From: Ophthalmolycus amberensis
Lineage: Eukaryota > Chordata > Actinopteri > Perciformes > Zoarcidae
Reading direction: 5' to 3'
Assembly: GCA_024529925.1 (NCBI GenBank)
Contig: JAFEUB010000908.1
Location: 1,768,094-1,832,093 of the forward strand
Length of the DNA stretch: 64,000 nucleotides
Below are positions 1-14,446 of this stretch, one piece after another; within the stretch, counting starts at the first letter, position 1, and each line of letters opens with the position of its first letter. A program made the translations under genes and the position numbers. The notes below the pieces were generated by a model, which was not told the origin of the DNA, ran no database searches, and saw nothing but the letters and a program-made list of their open reading frames with translations.

Positions 1-3000
1 AATCTGCTCAAGAGGATGTATTGGCTGTAAAAGGCTGCAAAGACAAGAAACTCCGTCACGAGATGCTGGCAGATGGACTGAGAGCCTGTCTCATTAAAAT
101 TGCACACAGCCACACACGTGCATGCCTCTGCCTCTTGCTGCTTCACGCCGATAGTTTACTTCGCTGTCCTCCGCTGACGTTACCCCAAAATGAACCTTCG
201 TTAATGTGCAACGTGATCTTGCTGCAGTTACAACGCTTGAGATACCGTAACAGTAAGATCGCTTGCACTGAGCAGAAACAAAAAGTAAAGCAGAACACTG
301 GACAGCATGTGGGGGAAAGCAATGAAGGGGACTTGAAATAAAACAAGAGACGACATGCCAACTGTGGCGTCAGGCTCCGGCTCTCTCGCTGCTTTCTTAC
401 GGAACTGTTGTGCGGCAGACAACATAATTAGGCTCGCTGTAGACTCATCGGTCTCCACACTAATATTAGTCCTTTCAAACAAGAGCCAGCACGCTCTAGT
501 AGCAATGTGTAAGGACTATGAATCAGGATAGCGCTGCACATAATCCATTATAGCTAGTGCAACCAGTAGTTATACAGACATTACATTTAGATTTCATTTA
601 ACCAGTCACAAAATTGTGTTAAATATTAAGTCTGCAGAAATGTATTGTGAGGAGCTTCCTTCACATCAGGGATTGGAATACCGTGACTACGGTAAATGTA
701 TCTGAACAGAGGATGGGAGACAGCAGCTTGTGATAAAGAATTAATGATAGGATACACCCACAACAGTTGAGAGCTTCCCAGTATACGCAATAAGAAATCA
801 AGATACAGGAACGGAGCTGAAATGGTACATATGCTTTGTCGCTCCAGCTAGTAGGGTACAAGCACTGTACCTTCAACATTGGTACATTGTACTCATGTAC
901 TCTTACTGACTCGTATACCACTTTATGGCAACTTGACGTTAACTTCTTGTTAGTTGAGTTTAATAAGCCGCCAAGCTGCAAACAGGTTAAATCCATCCTT
1001 TATCACCAGCTGCAGTGTATGCGAAAAACAGCCATTCCCCAGTTCACCTGTCCGGGACAGTTACAGTAGCAGCCAATAGCATCATGTTGTATATTAACTT
1101 TGTTACATTCAGAAAGTAAAGAACATCTGATGAAAATAAAACATGTTTTCAAAGTCAGTGTTAGAACGGTGTTAGAACTGTAATAGTATTATTAAGTGTA
1201 TGCAAGTACCTGTACTTGGTCTGAAAAATAGTGGCGTCTCTGACACATACCATCAAAGTGGACAACTTTGAGATTGTATCCTCTCCGACTGCTGGAAAGG
1301 CATTTCTTGATGCATACTTTGAGGATGCATATTCATGAACAGTCTCTCACAAACAGAGGTTTTGCAAGATTGGAAGTGAGGCGATCATGCCTCAGGCGAT
1401 GGAAAAGATTCACCTAGTTGTACCTCAGCTAGAGGGAACTAGTTTAATTACTAGTTTAATTACAACGGAAATAAGTGTTCTCACTCAGTAGAAGCTACAG
1501 TACGGTGAAATACAGTACAATACCATCATACGGTGGGCTACCACATGTACATAACTCCATGCACTAACCATTGGGCTTTATGGTAACAGACAGTGACCAT
1601 AAAGGGCTAAAAAGTAGTTGGACAATTTTTTTCAAATGTTTAGCTGCCATTGCTGACTCTGTCTTTAAAGGCAGATTATTTGTATTAATTTACAGGATAT
1701 CCATACTTGCAGTCTCTTCAAACTGAGATACTTATGTAATAGCAACAGGTCCTTTGATTGGCTGTGAGAGCTGTCCATTTCCAGTAGCTCTGGTTCCCTC
1801 ACGCAGGCACAAAAAGGTTCCTTTTAAGACAAAGGGATCATCGGAAGAAGACTAAACGCTTATGTGGAACCAGATGCACCTCGTCACTGAGCCCCCCCCC
1901 CCCCCTTTTGTTTCCGACTAGTCAACTAGTCAACCTTGCCCCCGGGTTCATACATCACTATGATTACACAGTGACACTGCACTTTAACTGGAAATCAGAC
2001 ATCAGCCCCCTGGTTTGACGCCTCACTAGTTAAGGTGACTGTAATGACGCGATGAACACGTCAGTCTGCACGTTGAGGTCTTACTTGGCTTCAGCTCAGT
2101 TATATTTAGTTTCACTTCCAGGTTCACTGGATCTGAATGTTTGATAATTCCATAATGCATAAGCTTTTCAGAAAAGAAGTTTCCTGAAAACACTTTGCAG
2201 ACAAAACTGGAAACCGTCTGCGTCATTTATAATTCATGTCGGGTTTTTGGTGAAACAATAGACACCACAACGGCTTCCCGCGGAAAGTTACTTCTATTTA
2301 ACAACCCAGCACTTCTGACAAGGGAGCCTCGACCGATTGGTTAATGGAGAATCCCACCAATCCTGTTGGCCTGCTGCACGACAGCAGCAACATGTGGATA
2401 TCCTGATAGTACAACGTGTAAAGACTTAAACTGTTGTATATATTAAAATTAAGAAATGGTCTTTTCTGAACACTAACAAATCAACCTGCTGTTACAACAC
2501 TCTTGTTATTACGACATTATTGCTCATATTTAATTCAATCCACTATATTTCCTGATATTTTACAGTTTCTCCCTCATAATGAGCCGTCTTGACGGACTCT
2601 GGACAGGACCGGTGAGCTCTGAGCGTCAATGCTCATTATTCCGGGGAGACAGGTAGTCGGGCAAAATGTACAGGAGGGAGCATGGCAGCTTATTTGGATC
2701 TGTCGTCATGGTGACTTCTACAACCACTAATGAGAGCCCTAAATCCGTCAGTATCCAAACCGCTGTCTGGGAGAGTTCATAAGAGAATCTCTGGCGTTGC
2801 CTGTTGTTGCTGGCTGGCCTTTCCACCATGCAAGACATAACTGAGTGTTTATTAACAGTGTGAGAGCTTCCTGTCCTGCACTTAAAATCACAATCACTCC
2901 AGAGAAGGGGGGAAACCCTGTTTAGCAGAGGGGTCGAGTTAATATCTTTTATACTGGTGCAAAGAGTAGATAAACTACTTACCACAATGGGAGAAATAGA

Positions 3001-3796
3001 AATGTGCAATACGAAAACATGCCTGCTGCTGCTCCACTGACCCCCTCAAACATCACAAAGTGACATTCATCCTCCTTTTGAGTCTCTGACTTTGGTTCTT
3101 TAAAGCTACTAAATCAAATATTTATCACAAAATGCAGAAACATGTGAGAGAGTATGGGCTGCATAGAAAAATATACAATTCTCTAAAGTCTTTACTGACA
3201 CTAAAAGCCTTGATCAGACCGCCAGTAACACTGGGATAGAGAAGTTAAGACTCGCACTATGAGTTAGTCATATGATACTAAAGTAACCAGGAGATCATAG
3301 TATTGCCTCAGAGTGTGTTAATGTTGTAGTTTAAGCCACAGCTGAATTCTTTTCATGCCTAGACGCACAGGAAATGTGCCGCGTGATTTCACCTCATTTC
3401 ACACACTGAAAATGTGAGTGTGAGCCGTGAGGACGAGATGTGTGATCTAATAAAACCCTACATGGCGAGAGAGATAGAGAAGAAGGAGTGAAATGTGAGA
3501 ACAAAAGAATAGAGGTGAAAAGAGAAAAGGGGGTGGGCAAAACAAATATTACATTTACAAACAGAGGCACATATAAAGATAGGAGTGGACACCTAAAGAT
3601 AGCGGACAAATATAAGATACAACAGCATAAGACAGTTCAGTTCTTTGAGGGTGGTAGCATCCTGTGTGCCAGACAGCCTGTGACAGCGACAAAGCAATTG
3701 CTTTAATTTGGTCGGCTAAATAAAGCTGTCCACGCCGTCTCCCCACATAAAACTCAAAGCTGTTGAGGTAACAGGAAGAACAAGCGGAGCTCCTAC
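1..3796 (-). other. mctp1: mctp1 intron 2 (partial)
   Basis: Non-coding and AT-rich, between the exon 2 donor and the next exon beyond the left edge. I see no exon with both splice signals and a long open frame. It contains a 14-base C run at 1892-1905, followed by an ACTAGTCAACTAGTC stretch of the kind seen at hAT ends. Confidence 0.7.
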
Positions 3797-3917
3797 CGGT
3801 TCGATCTCGGATGGCCAGGTTGTTCCCTTTCTTCAGGATGATATCCAGCTGGTACATGGCTGGACTGGGAGGCTGAGGTGGGGGCTCTGCATTACTGGGT
3901 CCCGCTATGTTGATGCC
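3797..3917 (-). CDS. mctp1: mctp1 exon 2 (start of first C2 domain)
   Basis: A 121 nt exon with a CTCTTTACAG acceptor (ending 3918) and a GTAGGA donor (from 3796). It enters in phase 0 and leaves in phase 1. It encodes INIAGPSNAEPPP and then MYQLDIILKKGNNLAIRDRT, the first beta strand and loop of the MCTP1 C2A domain. The human protein reads MYQLDITLRRG and AARDRGG at this place, with SNAE shortly before it. C2A binds Ca2+ and interacts with membranes; the remaining C2 domains and the two transmembrane segments would lie in exons left of this window. The ATG at 3857 is internal and is not the start used by the long isoform, though it could start a short one. Confidence 0.9.
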
Positions 3918-6900
3918 CTGTAAAGAGAAGACGTTATATCAGTCATACAGGTTTACCGGTGCAGTACAACTTACTCCAGCATCTTGACTAAAATAAACTT
4001 CTGTTTGAGGAGAGAGGACGTAAGACTACATACATCAAGGAGACATCCGTGGAGAAAATATGAACACAAACTAAACCACAAAGTAGATCAAAAATATCCA
4101 AGAGACTGAAAAGGTCAAAAGAAAGAAACTCGTCAAGCCTTGGAAAGGCAATACATAACATAAAACGTGTACTCATAGCGAGCGTGCCACCTCCTTGGGA
4201 AGCTTCTGAGTGTCAGACTCATCTCTGTGGCTTTACATGTCACACTGCAGCCCTGAGGTCAGTGCTGCGCCCCAATAACTCACTACAATTTCATGTAATT
4301 GTATATCAACATGTTTTCCATCCAGAATAATGTCTGACTGCCCTTAAACATAAGCGGACCGTGGACTATTGTCAATGGAAATCCCTGCAATAACGGTGAA
4401 GGAGAGATAACTCCACCCAGTCTGTATTTCTATGTGCAGCATGATGGTGTTCCGTTCTTCCACTCTCTAGGGACAGCCCTGAGGCTACCGGTTACCAATA
4501 GTGAGTCCATGCTTGCACTGCAGTCCAACGGTTATCTTGGGCTGCCCTCTGGAACTCCTGATATGATCATTTGTAATGAATGTTCTTATCTTTTGAGACA
4601 CAAACTACCTGAAACGAGCCGGCATTTGTAGCGAAGATTGTCGGCGACAGTTGCATCAATATAGAAAATGTCTTTAAAATACTACTACTGTTCGTAGTTC
4701 AGGCAACAGTATCTCAGCACTGGAAGCCCGCTGACACCTGCCAGAGGGTATTATTACCACTGTTCCCACATTAATAATTCATCAAACCTATGATTATGGA
4801 TATAGTGTGTGTAAGTCACTGTAATTGAGATGTGAGTGGATACAACCAATAGGATTGGACAACAGTTGCTGAGGTCTGACCATGTAACATTAGCCGTTTT
4901 ATCTACGAACGCAACTGAAAGACAGTGACAGACCATCACAGAGTCGGGTCACATCATAACCCACAGCGATTAGGAAAAAGAGGGTAATCCCCTGACACAC
5001 TAAAAGCGTGCACACAACGTTATAGGGAGCACAAGATTTGAAATGGATTTGCAGATAATGCAAGCTCTTTGAATGAAAGGATAGATAAAGTCTGTCTATT
5101 TCATCTGGTTGTTTGTTTGAGCAAACAGGCTGCCCAGTAACAACTGTTGAAACCATGTAAAGAAAGAACGAAGCCAGCAGTTAGAGACTATGGTTACTTT
5201 ACGTTGCATATCCAAACCTATGGGTAAGAAGGGCGTCACCAGTTGGGCTGTACAACAAACAGCAAATATAAAGGAGTGTATTGGTAGGTTACATCTTTTA
5301 GAGCCACTAGAGTAAAAATTGAAGCCGCAGTAAAAACACGTTAAAGCTAGTATTGACAGAGACATAATGACCATCGCCCTGGTCCATCCTTAGGGACACA
5401 CTCTGCCCAGAGGATTCGTATCCACTGTGTCCCCTGAATCCAGACCTCAGCCCTTTCCTCTGTACACTGCACAAAGATTATTATTTATTCTCATTTAAGA
5501 TGTGCGTACTAAAGATAAAATGACCCTCATCTAATGGACAAATGCAGCACGGCCTCTGGGATGAAATACCATTCAGCAGCACGATGTAAACACAGGAAAG
5601 AAAGGAGTTCCATTACAGTTGCGTGTGGCAGCGACCCAGTGAGAGTCAACCATCAGAGCACTTACGGTTTACATTAAATAATCCCTGGAGAACCACACTG
5701 GAAAGTGCTCTGTGGATTTGGACACGAGCCTTCAGCATTTCACAGAAAACGCTTCTGACAGAACCCATTAAAATGTCAATCAATATCCTTTTCCTTTAAC
5801 TTAATACTACTTTGAAACGGGAGCTCAGGATCGCGTTGAAAATATTGATGGAGACATCGCATCCTTCCATCATCACCAGGGGGCCGTTTGCATACATACG
5901 TGATTCACATGCACAATGAATTCATGATACATATTCATACACGCACGATGAATCAGAGAGCGGAAAGCTGGTCCATCAGTAAGTAAGACGGATGATGCAT
6001 CACACTTAAAAGGATGAGAGTAAAGATTCAATAGGATATTCCACACCAGCAGACACGAGCTGCTGCTGCCAGCAGTCCGAGAGGAGGGGCTGTAAAAGGT
6101 TCAGGAGTAGATTATCTTGATATACTGCACCAGTCTGAGCTCCGGGACACGTTATGAAGCCATAAAAACGACTTCAGTCAAACCGCTTCGCTTCTATTGA
6201 CTCCGTTCCACTCAACTTTAATTCGAGTCGCGCTGTACATTAACAGCTCACAAAGGCCCGGCACACAATGCCACAGCTTGAGCAGAGCAACTGTTAGTGG
6301 AAAAAGTAATCCGGTCGTAAGAGAAAACTAACGGCAGGTTTCGGTGTATTTTACAGCTTTGACATCTTTTCACTGACACATTTGTGCAGCAAACTGAAAC
6401 TGAATCCATGACCTGCGGATGTATTTTGGGTTCATTTTAACCGATATCCGTATGCTCCTGAATCTCCATTATTCAGTCAAAACTCACAAAAAGAAAGCAA
6501 GTTCAGTGTGGCAATTGTCGGCAGACTAAGTTGGTCATCTGGCAGCTTTAAAATGTTCCATCTTTTTTCCCAAGCTAAAAATAGGCAATAGAATCCTTTC
6601 CCATTGCCTATAGACCACAATCAAATGTTACATCTTTTTTTATGTCTGTGCATCAATCACTTTAAATTCAAATGTGTAGACTGACAAATATGATTAATTG
6701 GAAAGAATTATGTTCTGGTCAATGGAGTCTGGTAGCTTTGTAGTGGCTGCTTCTTTTCACTTTGAATTAAGAATATATTTTTGACCAAACCAGTGATTGT
6801 TGGGACAGTGGAAAGATCAACAAAGACGGTTTTGATGAGTTTTTTTAACCACTATCCACAGGTAAAATGGTGTGCTGGAGACCGGGCTGTGACTACTGCA

Positions 6901-7734
6901 GATTAATTTGTCCCAGGATTTAATGCCAACAATTGAAGAGAAGAGCCAGATGTCAGTGGGGTTCTCTTGCATTGGGAAAGAAGACTTCTGACTGTGCTGA
7001 TCATTGTTTAAGCCTTTCTTTGAGCAGCGCCCTGCAGTTAAAGCTTCACTGCTGCTTGAAAGAAGTGAAATGGCCCACTGGAGACTTTCCTCAAAGTTCC
7101 CATTTAAAATTGAAAAAGGGCAAACGGATAAGTAACAGCTGCTGAGTAAACTTTCTTTTTGGAGTTATTAACCAGAGTCATATTTCGTCTCCTGGATTAT
7201 ATGTCATGACAGTGGTGTCTTCATGGAGGAGGAAGCCTGTATTTAGCCCTGGGCTCTGTGTGGAGCCAGACACTCATTTCTCAAAGAGATGGCAGGTCAT
7301 TTCCAGGCTCTGCAGCCCCTTGCATAATGATAACCTGTCCCTGCTTTGCTCATTAACAAGGCAGTGTGACAGTTATTTCTGTTAAGAGATGCCACTTCCC
7401 GCTACCAAACATAAAACCTATTTTTTGTCTCTATCCGCTTTGACCATCCACTCTCAAGTCCAAGAATCCAGTCACCTTCAGTTCTTTTCATTTACAGTTA
7501 TCTTTCTGTGAGGAATAACTCGATGTCTTTGAATTGCAAGTGATTGTTAGTTTGCTTTTGAGTGTCATATCAAGTACTGTCCGTAATGTTGAACCAGATC
7601 ATCACATGCAGTCCATGTCAGGCAGCACAAGAGAATACAAAGCATCTTTTTAGAAAATAGATTGTGAATGTGTGCGAGCAGCAACATCGCTGCAATGTGT
7701 TGGTGAGCTGAGCTTACGGGAGATGTGAGTTCAA

Positions 7735-8640
7735 AAAAGAAAGACGGATACAGAGTGTAGAGTTTTTAGCAAAACATGGACTTAAGTATTTATTTACTAA
7801 AGTCAAAGGTAAAGCCGTGTGCTTAGTTTGTGGAGAACAGATCGCAGTGTTTAAGGATTACAATTTGAATCGTCATTACGAGACGAAACACAGAAATACA
7901 AAAACTTGACTGATGCAAAGCGAACACGGACATCTGAGGCTTTGTTAGCTAAGCTGCAAAAGCAACACGCGCAGAACATGTTGGTTCACTTTGGATCGAC
8001 TACATATGTGAACAAACATTCTCCGTGATGAAGTTTAACAAATCCAGATCTGCTCTCACTGACTATCACCTGTCCTTCACACATTCAGCCTGACTTTAGT
8101 GCACTCCTTCAAGCCCAACACAGACTAGATTTCTTCACTGAAACATGTTAGTCAATCCTGCCAGTGTTTTACTATTATATATGGATATTACATATGTATA
8201 TTTGTTTGGATCATTATTCCTGCTGCAGATCTTTCAGGTGGAGCTTATTTTAATTTATTTATAGACACTGGGTAGTTAGGAAAGGTTTGAAAAATGATAA
8301 TGTTTAAACTAGTAACTAAAGCTGCCAGACAAATGTAGTGGAGTAACAAGTAACTAATAATTTCCCTCTGAGAGATGTAGTGGAGTGGAAGTACAAAGTT
8401 GAATAAAATGGAAATACTCAAGTAAAGTACCTTGAATTTGTATACAAGTACAGTACTTAAGCAAATATACTAGTTACATTCCACCACTGATCATAGCATT
8501 TACTCTTACCCCTCACAGCTCATCAAAACCATAAGAGGTAGAATAATAGAGTTCAGTCTATTGGTCCGGCCCGCCACAACAGTCCCTGTTTCTCATGTGG
8601 CCCCTTGGGAAAAATAATTGCCCACCCCTGCTCTAATGGA
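7735..8640 (+). mobile_element. Internally deleted hAT element with BED-finger fragment
   Basis: At about 7738-7908 the plus strand encodes a BED-type zinc finger: KERRIQSVEFLAKHG, then CLVCGEQIAV, then NRHYETKHRNTK (C-x2-C plus the H-x4-H pair). It resembles the N-terminus of GTF2IRD2/ZBED-like hAT transposases and ends at TGA. It is soon followed by the degraded far C-terminus (TFSVMKFNKSR and DFSALLQAQHRLDFF in different frames) without the catalytic middle. A right end reading TTGCCCACCCCTG lies near 8620-8634. A second repeat (ending ACATTCCACCACTG, about 8305-8489) is nested inside. I did not find the left terminus. Non-functional. Confidence 0.65.
8305..8489. repeat. Common teleost dispersed repeat, nested in the hAT remnant
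   Basis: GGAAATACTCAAGTAAAGTA and the terminal TTACATTCCACCACTG match a repeat I remember as abundant in percomorph genomes. It lies between the hAT C-terminal fragment and the hAT right end. Confidence 0.5.
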
Positions 8641-10489
8641 TTGATTACTTTGTATAAATAATCAAAGAATGATCATTTGCAGAAGACATTACGAGTTAAT
8701 TTTAGCCAGTTGAAATATAACTTACTCCTGGGCTTCACTTTTTAGTGTAACCAATGTGAACAAATGAATAAGCTCACACAGTCCATTTCATTCATTATTA
8801 TATTCCCTGAAAACCAAGACCAGCTCCTCAAAGGCCTAACCTGATCAGTTTAGTTTCAAAATAAAATCTATGCGCTTATTTAATGACTCTGGCCCCTGAC
8901 AAGTGCCTTCTTTGATGTCTGGATGAAAATATGAAACGGAACCGTAAATATGCTTCAATAAATGCAACCGAGCCTGCAAACAGGAAAGCCCACAAGTAGA
9001 TCATTTTCAATTAATAATAAAAAAAACAAGGAACTTGAAATGTAGTTCATAGAGCAGATGTCCATCAAGGGAGGTGAGACTCCTGAAGTCTGGAGATCTT
9101 GCCTAACCTCTGAGTTTGTTTCCTTGTGGAAAAGGATTTAGGTCTGTTCCAGGCAAAAACATTAGACGCTGGATGAGTGTTGCTATGCAACCACCAAAAA
9201 AAAAAAAAAACACAAAATAAACTTCAGATGGAGATAAAAAATATCCCCCGTTTTCCGTGATGAACACAAAAATAGTGTAATGTGTGTAGAAAAGGTGTGT
9301 GTTTTGATATTTCACAGGCTAATAAAGCGAATCCATTATTTATCTTTATGGACTTTCTCAGCCACAGAGCCTCTTCCCAAGCTTCTCCTGCACACGGTGT
9401 GCTGTCATCTATCAAACAGAGAGCTAAAGGTTTCAAAGATAAAGGCATGCAAGCAAAGCACCATGCACCACACACATACATGCACAGGGAAACACAAACT
9501 GATTTCAATGTCATTACACATTAATAGAACACAGTTCGTAATGAACACCAGCAAAGAATATAGAAGAAAATAGATTCCGGTGCTTTTTGTGACAACTGCT
9601 GCTAGATGGCACTACGGCAGCACTGCCGGCTTTTTTTTTACTGAAAACGCCAACGAGTCTGTGGCCATGGCTGTATGAAGAGGAAAATACAAACACTTTA
9701 ACAGCCGTAATTTAAATCGGTATGTCCTAAAAGTTGTAAAATTCACTAATGCTAACAGCACAAGATAATAAGAATCTAAAATAGTATCAGCTGTTGGCTA
9801 TTTCCTAACATGCAAGGCAAAAGCACAGCACCTCTGATTATACATCTACTGTGTGGTCTATTGCACATCTATTCAAAGTTATGCTGCTCTGGAAAGTGGG
9901 GCAAAAAGTTAAATAAATAGTTATAATAGGACGCATATAATATTTTTCATTGTTCAACACAGGCCGTATCTGTAGAGCGATTACCTATAAGACAGTTAAA
10001 AATTAATTTCTAAAAAATGAGTTGAGAACTTTTTAGGCGGACCTTTGACTGGTGTCCTTTGATAATACGGTGGTCATATTCAGTCAAAATGGCGACACAT
10101 ACCTCATCTGCTTTACACTTATCTTACAATAACACTGCCAATTAACTTTCACTTCTTGTCAATTTAAGTTCTTTGCCAATAGCACAGATGTATGAACACA
10201 GATGCAGTGCATAGACACCTGTGACCACAGACACACAGGGATAGGAAGGCTGTTGAGGTCCGTCAGTGAGGCCTGTTGAACTGCTAGAAATGTAGCTTTG
10301 ATGTAGGCGATCTAATTATAGGACATATGTGGGAGGTGAATGGTGAGGAAGAAGAGATTGAGCTTAAGGTTGTTTCCAGCTGTATGTTATAGCACACTAC
10401 AGTGTATTTCTCCCTCAAGACCCTCCAGAAAAAGTTTCGAATGAAGTGAAGCGATAGTGTGATGTCATTGTAAGTCAGACCCTTTTAGT

Positions 10490-10690
10490 TATTTTAGGGC
10501 GCTTTCACAAGCCAACATTTTGTCCGTTTTAAGCAAACTTTGGTGCTGCTCAACCACTGGTGTGTTTAGGCATCTGTGAACCCAATAATCGTACTCTGGT
10601 GCGGACCACCAATCCGAAACCTCCTTTCGCAAGCGGTCTTGGACCTTTTCTAAGCGAACCAAAACGCAGGTTGCCTGCGCGGGCATTTGT
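10490..10690. repeat. DNA-transposon-like fragment (GCGCTTTCACA... type)
   Basis: GGGCGCTTTCACA with downstream TTTGGTGCTG, CTCTGGTGCGGACC and AAGCGAACCAAA is reminiscent of the TTTCACACC/TTTGGTCCG elements of fish. No clean inverted end was found, so the borders are approximate. Confidence 0.35.
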
Positions 10691-11809
10691 TGAGATGGAC
10701 ACAGCAGGTAAACTAAAGGTCCGGTTAACATGAGTGGCAGAGGACTTTGACTTCTGCAAAGTGCCATGTTTGTTTGACATCTTGGCTGAAGAGAACATTC
10801 AGAATGTACTAAATAAAGTCCACAAAGTGAAATTTTTTTAAAGTCAGTCACGATAAACTAGAGGGGAAGGGATCCGCAAACTATTTTTATTTGGTCTGCT
10901 TTATTTTTTGCACGGTGAAATGGAACCAGACAAAATAGAAACAAACCACCTTTTTTAGTTACTGTGACTTTGTATTACACAATATATCATCCTTAGGTAA
11001 AATATTAAAGATATTAAATATTTTTAAAAAAAAGTTGCAAGTATCATGTGCTAGAGAATTTGAGCATCACATTACATATTATTGGAACTTGTGAAATGTA
11101 CCTGTAAACATAACTAAAACTGTACTATTGGTCATCTACCATGAATACAAAGTCTGACCTCAAATGAATGGAGTCCCGCCATACAGTAAACTGATTAATG
11201 GTTCACTTAAAACCCACACATTGCTGACTGAGCCGTATTTCCAGTCGGACAGTTAATCACAGATGTCTGTCCGCAACTCAATAAAGTCACTCCATCTGAT
11301 CAATGAATCACCTTTATTCTCATTTTTCATCACAATAGTCTTCTCTCTCCTGCTCTCACAAAACCACCTTTCCACTGCCATGTTACTGACTAAATATTTG
11401 ATTATTTAGAGTTGGCAAATTATAACGTTTTTTGCACAAACTGCTGATCGAGATAAATATGCACTCTCATCACACAGTGTCAAGTCTTGAAAAATGTTCT
11501 CCATTAGACATTTCTAGCCAAATAAGCTGCTGCATTAAATACAGTATCTCAGGACCATTGCTGAGCCTCTCCGGAGTCTGTGCAGCCTCGTAATGTGAAC
11601 ACAGAGCCAGTTCAGCAGACAGTCAACAGCCACTTGGCTAGATAATGAGGTACCTTTAATGAGGTACCCGTGTTATTTTCCTAGTAACAGTCTAGAAGTG
11701 CACGGCCCCTTCTAGCATCATAGCTAAAGCCAGTCTGAGAGTGGGCTAACAAGTCTCTTGATGCAGCAGGTGTAATAACAACACTTACCTGTGTGCTTGA
11801 ATACGTGAC

Positions 11810-11905
11810 AGTTAAATTTTTGGCATACTATGTATTGGGACATACTAAATAGTTGTTTGCCATACTCAATAGTATGGTAGTACGGCCATTGGAACGCACA
11901 GAACA
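11810..11905. repeat. Dispersed repeat fragment (CATACT/TAGTATG type)
   Basis: Repeated CATACT and TAGTATG motifs ending in GGCCATTGGAACGCACA resemble a terminal piece of a fish DNA transposon. Borders approximate. Confidence 0.35.
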
Positions 11906-14376
11906 ACTTTGGTAGTTTTAGCTGGAAAAATCATCATCAGATAGCCAGCGGGTTCGGAGACTGCATTTCGGCCAATGCGTTGCGCCTCTTATGCTCTCCA
12001 CACTGGTATCACGTTCAAACAGACTTCGGTTGAATGCAGGTAACTCACTACTGCTAACGCGGCTAACTGGCAACCAGAATCACTTCTTATGCCAAAATCT
12101 TGTCCCGTTGCCTACATATTCTATGTGAAGGCAGCATCTCTTTATAGCGATTACCCAAACACGAACCTCTCAAATATTTGACATTCATCTGGCAGACGTG
12201 AGCACAATGACTTTACGAGGAATTAATAACTAGATTAGCTTTTAATGACCAAGTGAGTGAAAAGTGAAAATGTCTTTTAAACAAAGATGTGCAGTGGTGA
12301 AGCCTAAATCCACACATCAATCACCATCAATTTCCTCACCCATCTGCTTTTATCTAAAGGTATTCTGAAGTGACACAGCAACACTCACAGTAGTCTCATC
12401 CACCTGTGGTCAGAAGCAGTTGTGACCCCTAACCCACTTAAAAATGACTTTGTCACCCTACAGATGCAGACGTATTTGGGGTGGAAGCCGGGGAGAAAGA
12501 GGATCAACTGAAGACAGATTGTGTTTCCTATCTGCCTCCTTTGACATCCAGTTCAGAGCAGCAGGATGCTGCATACATTCCTGTCAAAGCACATCACGAC
12601 ATCCGCAGAGTTCTCTAACGAGGACAATGTTGAGCCTAATGCAGGTGGACAAACACCGCGCCTTTTATTGCCTTATAACACAATGCTGGTACGTTTACAA
12701 ATGCATAACTAAACACCATCTTTTTTTTTGGATTGGATCGTGTACAATGTAGTCCCCAAGTGTGATAATATATAATCCCTGACTGTTATTTTCTGTTACA
12801 TTTGCATTCAAGTGAGCTTAAACAAGGAGAGGAAAAAAACATCAAAAAAGACTGACACAATATCTGTGTGTCACTTGACAACTTGTCTGAAGTCATTAAA
12901 ATGATGAAAGTGAACCTAAGGCTGCAGTGTGCCGACAGTAAATGCAATTATGTGCGCGTGTGTGTGTGCGCGTGTACCATTATGCAACATCTTCTCTTTA
13001 CATTGCAGCAATGCTGTGGTGAACATGGTGGCTGTAGTTCAAAGCCTGGTTCATTTCCAATAAACATGTCGTCACATCTGGCCAGTGATTCGTGACTCTG
13101 TAGTCCAGTCAATGCATTGAGATTGTTTATTCAGACCAGAACATCTTATTGGATGCCGAGGGAAAGACTGGGGCAGTAAGAGTAAGACAGTGACTATCAT
13201 TTTCATGATGAACGCTCAAGGCTGTGTTTAAGTGCAAAACAAACACAATGTTGAGGTTTAGTTGCTGTACGCATTTTTATAAATTATATGGAACCGCTTA
13301 TTAAGTGTTAGTATTTTTTATAAGCAGAAGTAACTCTTTTTACAGTCAAAAGACTTTCTGAATAATATTTTAGAGGAAGTAAAGCAACCTTTTCTGAGCC
13401 ACGGTACATCATTACAAAATGATACATTGACACATTGAAGCATACTACAGCATATATGCTGACACACTAATTACAAGTCTCTCACTTTGTTGATCCTTAC
13501 TCAGTGTGAGCCCAGCCTGTTTAGATATCCTGGCACACACGGAGCTCTTCCTCAGTCTCCGCCTCCGTTAGTTTTTATAGCAGTCATGCTTGAAAAGCTC
13601 ATCTCACACCAAGCATAACTGAGCCAGTGCAGCCGGATCCCCGGTGAAAGTGAATCCAAACGAAAGATAACTGGCTGTATTGCCTCGAGCTCACCGGTTT
13701 TTCTTTTTTTGACCACCACCCATACGAGGCTTCTCATCTGTGCACAGATGTAGTGCAGGGTAATAAACACTCTGCTGCATCTGACAGCTACACAACAAAG
13801 CCAATCTCCATAAATAATGAAGAGGAAAGATCCTTCACCAAGAAAAACAGACTAAGGAGAAGGAGGTGAATAAGACTGGGGGGGTGAGGAACGGGCCAGT
13901 GAAGGTAAAGCCAGTTTGACAGAGAAGTTGAAACAATGATTGTGGAGAACTAGCTGGAGAGGTTATGACGGGCCGAAAGATGAACATTACATTATATAGA
14001 TTTAGACAGACCAACAAAAAAACCTTTTGCTACGGACACAGAGACAAACCAATCACCTCAAAAAAAACAAAAAACAGGCAATGTCTCACACACACAACAC
14101 ACACTGGCTGCAGAGCATTAGCAGCTTTATGCATTTGCTGCCTCTGAGGATTCAGGTGCAGTGACAAACTGAGCAGGGAGCGTCAAGTGTTGCCAACATC
14201 ACAGACAGAAAGGCTGGTTGCCCCGCTGACAACCCAACCTGTCAACAGACCATTCTGAGAGCACGCTGACACGCCTCACACACTGAGCACAGTGAAGAGA
14301 TTCCAGGCCTCCATTTGCCGACTCAGCAATTTCACAGCAGAGCAGAACCAACTCCAAAAAAATAATGCTGATGTGC

Positions 14377-14446
14377 TAGATAGATAGAGCGAGCTATATA
14401 GATAGAGCGAGCTATATAGATAGAGCGAGCTATATAGATAGATAGA
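14377..14446. repeat. 18-bp minisatellite
   Basis: Three tandem copies of TAGATAGAGCGAGCTATA, flanked by partial TAGA units, inside mctp1 intron 1. Confidence 0.9.
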
